Assembly (NCBI GenBank): GCA_964555645.1
Contig: CAZKTA010000018.1
Coordinates: forward strand, 1-61,188
Direction: 5' to 3'
Length of the DNA stretch: 61,188 nt
Source of the DNA: DTLC01 sp964555645
GTDB taxonomy: Bacteria; Verrucomicrobiota; Verrucomicrobiia; Limisphaerales; DTLC01
The first letter of the stretch is position 1. Each line of letters opens with the position of its first letter. The notes beneath the pieces are model-generated. The model was given only the letters and a program-made list of their open reading frames with translations, searched no databases and was not told the DNA's origin. The position numbers and the translations under genes were made by a program. Shown here piece by piece: positions 54,652 to 61,188 of the stretch.

Positions 54652-56538
54652 TTATTGGGGCGTTGCTAAATCAAGCAGATCAGGTCGGATTTTGTCCTGT
54701 AAATCAAACTGGATGACATCCTGTGTGTTTGAGACGAGCAAAATGTATTTACGCGAACCGGATGCAGCACGCACAAACGTCTCCAGGTATTTGCGTTCGG
54801 TGTAAACCGACGGGGCGGCTTTCCATGCTGGTACCTGGTTCGTAAACAGTGCAGCTTGCGCAAGCGCGTTCAGTTCACGTTTCAATCGGTATGCCTCAGC
54901 TTCGTTGAGCAGCTGGAATCTGCGGGCATCGGCTAGTGCGTTGGTTTTGATTGCATCGGCCTGAGCAGACAGGATTTTTGCCTGTTTCTGCTGGATTGCG
55001 CCTACAACCTTTTCGTAATGCGGCGCAACCTGAACAGGGGGATGAATACCGTCCAACCCGACAAACAGAATCTTAACACCTAACCCTCGGCTGTCTGCTG
55101 CGGCCTGAATGCGCTCGCGCAAAACCTGGGCAGCGTCCCACCGGCCGTACGACATCACGGCACCGAGGTCAGCGCTGCTCAGGTACCGCGTTATTTCGCG
55201 CGTTGCGATGTTCTCAAGCACCTTGGCCGGTGCAGAATTGCTATATGCCCACGCAAGCAGGTCCGTGATCTGGAATTGTACAGGTATATTGACCGCAAGC
55301 AGGCTCACAGGCGGACTGCGTTTGGGGGCAACAACATTTGTCTGTTCCACAGGTGGTGTGCTCGTCTGCTGTAAGCCGCGACCTGCAACGATGAAATTGT
55401 CTTCTTTACCGTGGGTGGACGTCCAGAGAACTGTCTTAGGCAGGTCTTTTTCTTTGTCGAGTGTCATGCCTATGAGAAAGCTTTGCACCTGTTCGGTCCG
55501 GTGCAAATAAACCTTGTCAATCGGCCATGGGAGTTTGAGGTGGCCGCCTGGCCCAAGTATTTGCCTGCCGGGCACTGGTTTGCCGAACCGCTCAAGCAGT
55601 GCCTGTTGCCCAGGCTCGATAAACACAACACAAGTCGAAAGCAGCAACACCAGCAGTTGCACAACCAACAGCTTGGCAAACGCTTTTTCGAGGAACTTGT
55701 AAAACCACGTCTCAGAAACCTTGAACCCGAACTGGTAATCGAGCGCTTGCGCTGCGGTTGTCACAAGCCCCTCGGGTTGTGCGAGCAACCCGATCAACCG
55801 GCTTTCATAGACTGGACGTGTGACCTGGCCTTTAACGCGCGGCCGGTATATCTCCAGAATCAACGCTATCAATGTTTCGGCTGCGATTACACCCAACAAA
55901 ACGCACAGCGCACGCGCAACGTAGAAGTCCGTTCGTGGGAAACCTGCTTGGCCCACTGCAATTGCGGCACCAACTGCAAATGCCAAATATGCGCCCAATA
56001 ACACAAAAGATGCGCTCGGCCGCAACAGCGCATTGTTTTCAAGCCGGGCGAGTGTGGCCGAAAACTTACCCAGCAGGAAAAGCACTAGCGCAAACAAGCC
56101 GAAAAACGCCATTGCCATCGTTGGTTGGCGCATTGGCATCGGGGGCGCTTTGCTCAACCACGCATTCAGTAGGTACGCACCGCCGGCCTCGAGCACAAAC
56201 AGCACAACTGTAAACCCGGGCACGAAATATCGCTCGAACTGCTCACGCGCGCGCCGTGCTGGGAACAGCTCGGTTTCCTTTGTCTCGAACAAGCTTGTGC
56301 TTGTACCGGTCCGCGTGCGTGTGAGTTCTTCGAATTCGAGCTTTTCGAGCTGCTCACGTTCGACAAGGCGCAACTGAAACCAGCTAATCAGCGCCACCAG
56401 CAAACCAAGCCCCATGTAAAAGCTTGTGACTTGGCCGCTCAGACAGTTTGCGTGCCGCGCAGCGGCATAGCCCGCTACACCCACGGCAAGCATCGCCAGC
56501 AGGTTTACAACTGCATTTTTCTGTGCACTGCGGTCCAT
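54652..56538 (-). CDS. SPFH-domain protein with seven predicted membrane helices
   Basis: A 628-aa protein with a membrane domain fused to an HflK-like SPFH domain. Membrane helices are seen at ~10-28, 38-56, 105-126, 140-158, 176-196, 206-230 and 288-307, then EPGQQALLERFGKPV and LGPGGHLKLPWPIDKVY begin the SPFH part (~308 onward), with a coiled coil near 505-560. Ordinary HflK has one helix, so the extra ~290-residue membrane domain is the notable feature. A hydrophilic, Glu/Thr-rich loop (EELTRTRTGTSTSLFETKE) lies at ~70-90. The gene is the second of the cluster, before HflC and HflK. Confidence 0.85.
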   Translation of the reverse strand: MDRSAQKNAVVNLLAMLAVGVAGYAAARHANCLSGQVTSFYMGLGLLVALISWFQLRLVEREQLEKLEFEELTRTRTGTSTSLFETKETELFPARRAREQFERYFVPGFTVVLFVLEAGGAYLLNAWLSKAPPMPMRQPTMAMAFFGLFALVLFLLGKFSATLARLENNALLRPSASFVLLGAYLAFAVGAAIAVGQAGFPRTDFYVARALCVLLGVIAAETLIALILEIYRPRVKGQVTRPVYESRLIGLLAQPEGLVTTAAQALDYQFGFKVSETWFYKFLEKAFAKLLVVQLLVLLLSTCVVFIEPGQQALLERFGKPVPGRQILGPGGHLKLPWPIDKVYLHRTEQVQSFLIGMTLDKEKDLPKTVLWTSTHGKEDNFIVAGRGLQQTSTPPVEQTNVVAPKRSPPVSLLAVNIPVQFQITDLLAWAYSNSAPAKVLENIATREITRYLSSADLGAVMSYGRWDAAQVLRERIQAAADSRGLGVKILFVGLDGIHPPVQVAPHYEKVVGAIQQKQAKILSAQADAIKTNALADARRFQLLNEAEAYRLKRELNALAQAALFTNQVPAWKAAPSVYTERKYLETFVRAASGSRKYILLVSNTQDVIQFDLQDKIRPDLLDLATPQ

Positions 56539-56609
56539 TCGCTTTTAGGATGCTCAAATCAATAATTACACGCCTGTTTTTGCCCTTGTTAAGCCGAGCA
56601 TTGCCGAGC

Positions 56610-57770
56610 CTAGCTCAACTCGCGTTCTTCAAAAAGTGCAACCGCCAAGGCAAGTGCAGCCGCAACATAACACAACATGTAAACGGCTGCTTTCAAAACG
56701 TATTGCCATGGAAAACCGGTTTTGCCGGTCTCCAAAACGTCTGCCATCCAAAAAAGTTGCCAGTTCGGCGTTAAGGTGTAAAGCACACCAGCAAAGCGCG
56801 ACCCGCCCATGCCAAGCCTGTTCATCGCGGCTTTATCACTCGAACTGATATTGTCCTGTTCGGCTGGCTCGAGCCTGCCTGAGTTGTCCTTGTCATACTT
56901 GGCAAGAATGGTTTTCAGCAAATTTTTTTGCTCAGGCGACCATCGTGTGCTCAACAGCTCGCCGCGCAGGTCCTGTTGCCAGACCGGTTGCGCGCGCCTG
57001 CCAAAAAGGTAATCAGACATCAACCCCAACAGGAAAAATGCCGAGCAAACCGCCAGCGTAGGGATCATGTCCAGCCGAGTCGAACACGCCAACGCCAAAG
57101 CAGCCAAAATCCATACCGCAAACAGGATCAGGATAGCCGCCGGCACAAGTCGCCAGTCAACAGTGGCAACCTCGCCAAGGCTTTGCATTTGCTTGGTGAA
57201 CTGCACAATTACAAATGCTGCCACTGTGACGGTTATTGTCAGCGTGCCTACTGTGGCGCTTACGAACGGCTTGTGTAGAAAGAAATTCACAAACCCACCA
57301 AACGCATACGCAACCGCCACACCCAGCGCAAATATCCCAACCGCAGCCAGGTCTGTCTTACCGTAGGCATCAAATGCCATCCGACTCGCTACAAGCGCAG
57401 CTACCGTTGTCACATACAGCATTACCGTTAGTGCACCAATTACACCGACATATTTGGCGATCAAAAACTGCGCACGCCCGACGGGCTTCGATAGCACAGC
57501 CAGGGCCGTGCCCGACCTAAGCTCGCGCGACAACGACGTCGATGCACTGAGCACTGCGCCCAACAGCCCAGCCAAAAACATTACCGCCAATACACTGTTC
57601 TTGACCAGTTTCGGCTCGTTGCCAAACGCAAAGTAATACGGTGTGGCCAGAAAAATCTCGAATACGGCAGCACTTGTCATCAACAACAGGTACACCGGTT
57701 GCCTGACCAGTTCCATGAACGCATTCGCAGCTATTGCAACAAACTGCCGCATATGCCTTGGGTCAGACAT
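56610..57770 (-). CDS. ABC-2-type permease with EF-hand insert
   Basis: A 386-aa membrane protein, first gene of the SPFH cluster. About six hydrophobic segments are present, starting with FMELVRQPVYLLLMTSAAVF (~18-37) and including LAVMFLAGLLGAVLSASTSL and a RSGTALAVLSKPVGR loop typical of ABC-2 permeases. Between the fifth and sixth helices lies a ~75-residue hydrophilic segment with an EF-hand-type loop (KYDKDNSGRLEPAE, ~290-303). The last helix is near 358-376. No ATPase gene is adjacent; the one at 49107 may serve both permeases. A TSP-like role for the EF-hand is unknown. Confidence 0.86.
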   Translation of the reverse strand: MSDPRHMRQFVAIAANAFMELVRQPVYLLLMTSAAVFEIFLATPYYFAFGNEPKLVKNSVLAVMFLAGLLGAVLSASTSLSRELRSGTALAVLSKPVGRAQFLIAKYVGVIGALTVMLYVTTVAALVASRMAFDAYGKTDLAAVGIFALGVAVAYAFGGFVNFFLHKPFVSATVGTLTITVTVAAFVIVQFTKQMQSLGEVATVDWRLVPAAILILFAVWILAALALACSTRLDMIPTLAVCSAFFLLGLMSDYLFGRRAQPVWQQDLRGELLSTRWSPEQKNLLKTILAKYDKDNSGRLEPAEQDNISSSDKAAMNRLGMGGSRFAGVLYTLTPNWQLFWMADVLETGKTGFPWQYVLKAAVYMLCYVAAALALAVALFEERELS

Positions 57771-58519
57771 AGCTTACAGCCAAAACGTTGAATTGTAACC
57801 AACGAAATGATCGTAGCAGTGTGCCGTGAGACGCCCAGCTCAACTGGCTGTCCGCTTCAGCCAGCGGCGACCTTCCCCAGAAATAGTAGATACAGAGCGA
57901 GGAACCACAACAACGAACAATGGCCACGACAACAAACACAAAATCCAAGTCACCGCTGTCGGAATCCAGAGCTTAAGAATCAAGTCGTGTAACTGGTGCT
58001 GAGCGGCGCTCGAGAGATTAAACGGTGCGTTCCACGCATGGATCTCTCGGGAATAGGCGGTGGTTGACCGTGTTGCCCCTGACGAACCAACCTTTACACA
58101 TGGCAGCGGTTTGGAACCTTGGAGTTAAGACCGTACGGGTCTCCCGGTGGGGCTTGCGGCATGCGACGGGCTAACCCTGCTACTCACGATTGTCCTGTGC
58201 CGGGCCGAGAGCCTCAGCAAATGTGGTCGGGTCAATCTAGCCGGGGTTGCAACTGACTGTGAACGACGTCGCATCGCCTGGCCCAGACATTTCACCACTG
58301 TGAGGCGGTGAGGATTTGATGGGCAGGAACCGAACCGATTAGCTCTTAAGCTCAGAAAATGCTGATTTTTTTCAGTGCGCAGCCACAGTCCCTTTTACCA
58401 CTGTTGTTTTGTCGCGGCGTGCCAGCCACAGCACTTACAGCCTCTAAACCACTGCCCAAGGCGCTTAACACCTGCCCGAAGATTTTCTGGTACGGATAGC
58501 TACTGCAAGGCAGCAGCTT
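57771..58519. other. intergenic region, no gene recognised
   Basis: About 750 bp with no supportable gene. Short frames do not resemble known proteins, and no RNA gene was recognised. It probably contains the promoter of the SPFH/ABC cluster, which starts at 57770. Confidence 0.4.
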
Positions 58520-58777
58520 CACCCGCCGCGTGTTGCACACCACGCAACCGCACCGAAAAATGCGCCCGGTTATGCCAGGTCCGGTCGCCATCGGCCACCA
58601 GCCGCAGCTATGCCTTATGCCTAGGGCGGTGGGCTGGAAGGTGTACCCGGCGGCATCCTGCGCAATACGCGCCGCGGCCAGCCGGGGTAGTTCGTCGTAC
58701 ACCAGCGGCAGCAACTCAGCCGAAGCGCCACCTTTGCCCCGGTCAACAGCTTCCAGCACACGGGTGCTCTCGTTCAT
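58520..58777 (-). pseudogene. ECF-type sigma factor remnant
   Basis: The N-terminus MNESTRVLEAVDRG and LLPLVYDELPRLAAARIAQD, with GYTFQPTAL, matches the verrucomicrobial/planctomycetal ECF sigma group (usual form ELRRLAAARMA...LQPTALVHEAWLRLV). After QPTAL the frame shifts. The correct continuation in another frame reads HKA-stop-LRLVADGDRTWHNRAHF, so TGG has become TAG and Glu has become Lys in the HEAW motif. The DNA-binding region 4 is missing. Fragment of ~85 codons. Confidence 0.8.
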
Positions 58778-58929
58778 CGTTTGGCGCGGCCGAAAATGCA
58801 ACCACTTTGCTAGCCTGCCTGACTGAAAGGTGCCTTTTTATGGTCCGGCCGATGCCTACCTTGGGAATAGTTTCGGCCGGATGGTAGCTCCGATAGTATT
58901 CGAGAGCCTGTAGCTCGTGGTACCTGCTG

Positions 58930-58948
58930 CAACTCGGTTTTTCGGGTT
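58930..58948 (+). repeat. short intergenic motif copy
   Basis: CAACTCGGTTTTTCGGGTT, a close member of the motif family, between the sigma remnant and the PhoU-like gene. No open frame. Confidence 0.5.
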
Positions 58949-59025
58949 CAAGCGATGATGGTTGGGGATGCCAGTGTTGTCGCCGCCGGGGCGATGCCCA
59001 ATGCGCTCTGGCAATGGGAGGGTTG

Positions 59026-59712
59026 TCAGCTATCCACCGGCTTTTCCTTGTAGCCCAGGCGATGGAATGGATTCACCACGCTCGAGACAATGTTGCGGCA
59101 ATGTGCAGCGATGCGCTTCAAGAACCGAACGTATAGCGCCAGCGCCGCCGCATCCGCGCTGCTCAAGTCCGTCACTTTGCCGGACACAATGCCCTGAATG
59201 ATGGCGTCGCAGGCGGACGAAATCTCCTGTTTGTAATCGGCCATCAGCTCGCGCGCCAGGTCTTCGTCGCTTTCCTTGAAGGCTTGGATCATATCCCTGA
59301 AGACCCTGTTCACGTCGGCTTCGATGGTCTGCAACGCTGTCTCTTGGCTGCCGCCGTGCAGGCGACCTGGATGGTGGACGGCCAGTTCATAAATTCCCTT
59401 GGTGAGGTCGCCGATGCGTTCCACGTCAATGATGACGCTGACCAGTATGAGGCCGGAGGCGAGGTCGGCCCCGCCGGCGATGGTCAGGTGGGTCATCACT
59501 TTCTTGCGCACATCGCGTTCGTAGGCGTTGACCTGTTTGTCGGTGGCCAACACGTCCATTTCGATCTGGCCGGTGTCAGATTCGCGCAGCGATTTGACGG
59601 CCGCGTTGAACATCTTCCAGTCCAGATCAAGCATGGCGAAGGTTTCGTCCAGGGCCTGTTGGTAAAGGTTATCCTGTTTGAAGAGGTTGATCACGGTTTT
59701 CCACATAGGCAT
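59026..59712 (-). CDS. PhoU-like domain protein
   Basis: A 228-aa all-helical cytoplasmic protein of the PhoU-like type that accompanies Na/phosphate cotransporters. PhoU signatures are the helix-bundle repeats (YERDVRKKVMTHLTI, VERIGDLTKGIYELAV and KRIAAHCRNIVSSVVNP); the RIGD and RIAAH positions are those that bind metal clusters. Its ATG follows the stop of the transporter by one base. In many bacteria this domain is fused to the transporter; here it is separate. GC content by eye is clearly higher than in the rest of the window. Confidence 0.9.
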   Translation of the reverse strand: MPMWKTVINLFKQDNLYQQALDETFAMLDLDWKMFNAAVKSLRESDTGQIEMDVLATDKQVNAYERDVRKKVMTHLTIAGGADLASGLILVSVIIDVERIGDLTKGIYELAVHHPGRLHGGSQETALQTIEADVNRVFRDMIQAFKESDEDLARELMADYKQEISSACDAIIQGIVSGKVTDLSSADAAALALYVRFLKRIAAHCRNIVSSVVNPFHRLGYKEKPVDS

Positions 59713-59713
59713 C

Positions 59714-60823
59714 TTACTCGAATAATATAATTAACAGCAACGGCACTCCAAAGAAAGTCAGCACGATATAGACAAATGGGATGAACCGGTTGCGCGCCGC
59801 CAATTCAGCCAGCCATTCAGCCAGCCGGATTGGGATGCGTCGCACTTGTGGCAGCGGCCAGATGAGCAGGATGCCAAACACGTTGAACAGCAGATGAGCG
59901 AACGACACAGTTACCGCCGCCGGTTTGCCGGTGGCCAGGGCGGCCAGCATCGCCGTGACCGTCGTGCCCACGTTGGCTCCCATTGTGTATGGGAAAATGT
60001 GGCTCAAGCGCAGGATGCCCGCCCCGGCCAGCGGCACCACAAGTGAGGTGGTGATCGAACTGCTCTGCACGGTCGCCGTCAGCACCAAGCCAAAAAGCAT
60101 CGCGCGGCCGGCGTTTTTGAACAGGTATTCGTCGAAAAAGCTTTCCACTTTCTTGAGCACGAGGCTGCGGAGGATCCCCACCAGCGCCGCCAGCATCCCA
60201 AAGGTCAGCAGCAGTGAAACCACCAGCAGCAGCCAGGGCCAGCGGCCAAAGAGCGCCGACAACAGTTCGACGGCCGGTTTGGTGATCGCTTGGAGCGGGT
60301 TGGCCAGCTTCAGGCCGCCCACGCCCTGAAACAGACCGGCCAGAACCACCGCCGATTTGGCCAGCACGCCCGTAAACACTTCCAGCGGAAAGAGTACCAG
60401 CACCGTGCAGACGTTGAAGAAATCGTGGATGGTAGCCGCGGCGAAGGCGCGCCGCAGTTCCGTGGCGCGCCGCACGTGCGCGATGGAAACCAGGGTGTTG
60501 GTGATGGTGGTGCCGATGTTCGCCCCCATCACCATGGGAATGGCGCCCTGGATGGAAATGGCCCCGCCGGCCACCAGGCCCACAATGATGGACGTGGTGG
60601 TGGAGGAGCTTTGCACCAGCGAGGTGGCCAGGATGCCGATGAACAGGCCGACAAAGGGCGAGGCGGTGGTTTTGAGCAGTTGTTCCGTAAACGACTTGCC
60701 GAACAGCTTGCAGGCCTGACCCATGCCGCCGATGCCAACGATGAACAGGTAAAGGCAGGCGACGATGCCCAGGCACTTGGCCAGCAGCACGATACGGGCG
60801 CGGTTAGAATTAGAACTCGTCAC
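59714..60823 (-). CDS. Na/phosphate cotransporter, NptA/SLC34 type
   Basis: A 369-aa membrane protein with the inverted repeat of the Na/Pi family: first half GILATSLVQSSSTTTSIIVG and VMGANIGTTITN, second half LTATVQSSSITTSLVV and TMGANVGTTVTAM. The paired QSSS motifs form the phosphate site. The start is GTG 60823; no upstream ATG is available. It is coupled to the PhoU-like gene. Two sampled 60-bp lines (60181 and 60541) have ~67% GC against 55% in a sampled line of the SPFH genes, suggesting more recent acquisition. It probably imports phosphate at the cost of sodium. Confidence 0.93.
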   Translation of the reverse strand: MTSSNSNRARIVLLAKCLGIVACLYLFIVGIGGMGQACKLFGKSFTEQLLKTTASPFVGLFIGILATSLVQSSSTTTSIIVGLVAGGAISIQGAIPMVMGANIGTTITNTLVSIAHVRRATELRRAFAAATIHDFFNVCTVLVLFPLEVFTGVLAKSAVVLAGLFQGVGGLKLANPLQAITKPAVELLSALFGRWPWLLLVVSLLLTFGMLAALVGILRSLVLKKVESFFDEYLFKNAGRAMLFGLVLTATVQSSSITTSLVVPLAGAGILRLSHIFPYTMGANVGTTVTAMLAALATGKPAAVTVSFAHLLFNVFGILLIWPLPQVRRIPIRLAEWLAELAARNRFIPFVYIVLTFFGVPLLLIILFE

Positions 60824-60920
60824 GCGGGCATTACTGTATTTATCCGGTCAGCTCAGGACAACATTGTTCGTTTGCGAGTTTGCACAAGCACTTCAGCCCG
60901 AATGACCGCCTGGCTGCAAA

Positions 60921-61120
60921 AGCATTTTCACCTTAAAACTGCACCTAATTAGCCCGAATTACTTACTTGGATGTGGAACGCGCGCGCTCCGCGTGCAGTT
61001 TTCTGCGCCCTCGCGCAACACCCTCATAATAAGCTTGCCCGCGAAACAACCGCATAACGCGCCGAAAGGTGCTAGACGCAAAGCTTGTCTGCTTGCGGGC
61101 ATGCATACACAGGCAGGCGC
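60921..61120 (+). repeat. dispersed ~200-bp repeat, copy B
   Basis: Second copy of the repeat at 5438-5636, same orientation. The best-conserved part is 60921-60974 (AGCATTTTC-CCTT, AACTGCACC-TAATTAGCCCGA, TTACTT, GGATG). Similarity then weakens but resumes at ACACAGGCA-GCGC near 61107-61120. The flanks (60824-60920 and 61121-61188) hold no recognisable gene. Confidence 0.6.
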
Positions 61121-61188
61121 CTGCTAGTGTTGTTTGATTGTCAGTTGTGAGCCAAAAGATTAAGGCTCAACCAAACCACAAAGCACGG

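Noticed and set aside
59817..60776. Long second frame over the phosphate transporter
   Set aside because: Its translation is His/Gly/Arg-rich and arises from the high GC of the real gene; the NptA motifs are in the other frame.
1..61188. CRISPR array, rRNA, riboswitch or origin
   Set aside because: No regularly spaced direct repeats, rRNA segments, conserved riboswitch cores or DnaA-box clusters were seen.

Overview
The window reads as one stretch of a Gram-negative-type chromosome, most likely from the Verrucomicrobiota (a Limisphaerales/Pedosphaera-like lineage). That is an inference from gene content: a MoxR/DUF58/double-vWA operon, a three-SPFH cluster joined to ABC and P-type ATPase genes, secreted proteins with DUF4114, PKD-like and thrombospondin-type-3-like repeats, and a remnant of the ECF sigma factor type common in Verrucomicrobia and Planctomycetes. 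Coding density is low for a bacterium, and broken genes are frequent. One 10-N assembly gap lies inside a gene at 29226-29235.

Layout. 1-5100: a gene-poor stretch, tRNA-Ser(GCT), then a minus-strand block of SRP RNA (ffs), dnaX, recR and a YihX-like HAD phosphatase. 5100-6430: an intergenic region with a ~200-bp repeat (second copy at the right end of the window) and a cluster of TGTCCAAA motifs. 6432-11343: three plus-strand genes for secreted or surface proteins, closed by a terminator. 11659-14313: a TPR membrane protein, UDP-glucose dehydrogenase and a Nudix hydrolase. 14314-18426: sparse, with an unknown 199-aa protein, a lipoprotein frame broken by TAG, and a lone PAS protein. 18427-31774: an eight-gene plus-strand operon (coiled-coil membrane protein, MoxR ATPase, large membrane protein, ABC ATPase and permease, DUF58, two vWA membrane proteins). 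31775-37074: a decayed region in which a divergent electron-transfer flavoprotein (etfBA) is bracketed by two broken nucleotidyltransferase/HEPN toxin-antitoxin pairs; one pair is flanked by 77-bp direct repeats made of the etfA 3' end.

37075-44988: asparagine synthetase A, a methyltransferase, a small unknown protein, a RodZ-like protein, and a minus-strand block of TIM-barrel epimerase, rimO, a membrane-anchored serpin (stopped by TGA at a conserved Trp) and pgsA. 45174-57770: a long minus-strand cluster of ABC permease with an EF-hand, three SPFH proteins (one with seven membrane helices), a metal P-type ATPase, an ABC ATPase/permease pair and a TPR-like membrane protein, with a THEP1-type NTPase on the opposite strand. 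58520-61188: an ECF sigma remnant, then a GC-richer NptA-type phosphate transporter and PhoU-like pair that looks compositionally foreign.

Two themes stand out. First, two big envelope operons: MoxR/DUF58/vWA around an ABC exporter, and SPFH scaffolds around an ABC system and a P-type ATPase. Second, accessory genes (toxin-antitoxin modules, serpin, sigma factor, lipoproteins) are eroding while housekeeping genes stay intact. All boundaries come from reading the sequence; no database search was run.
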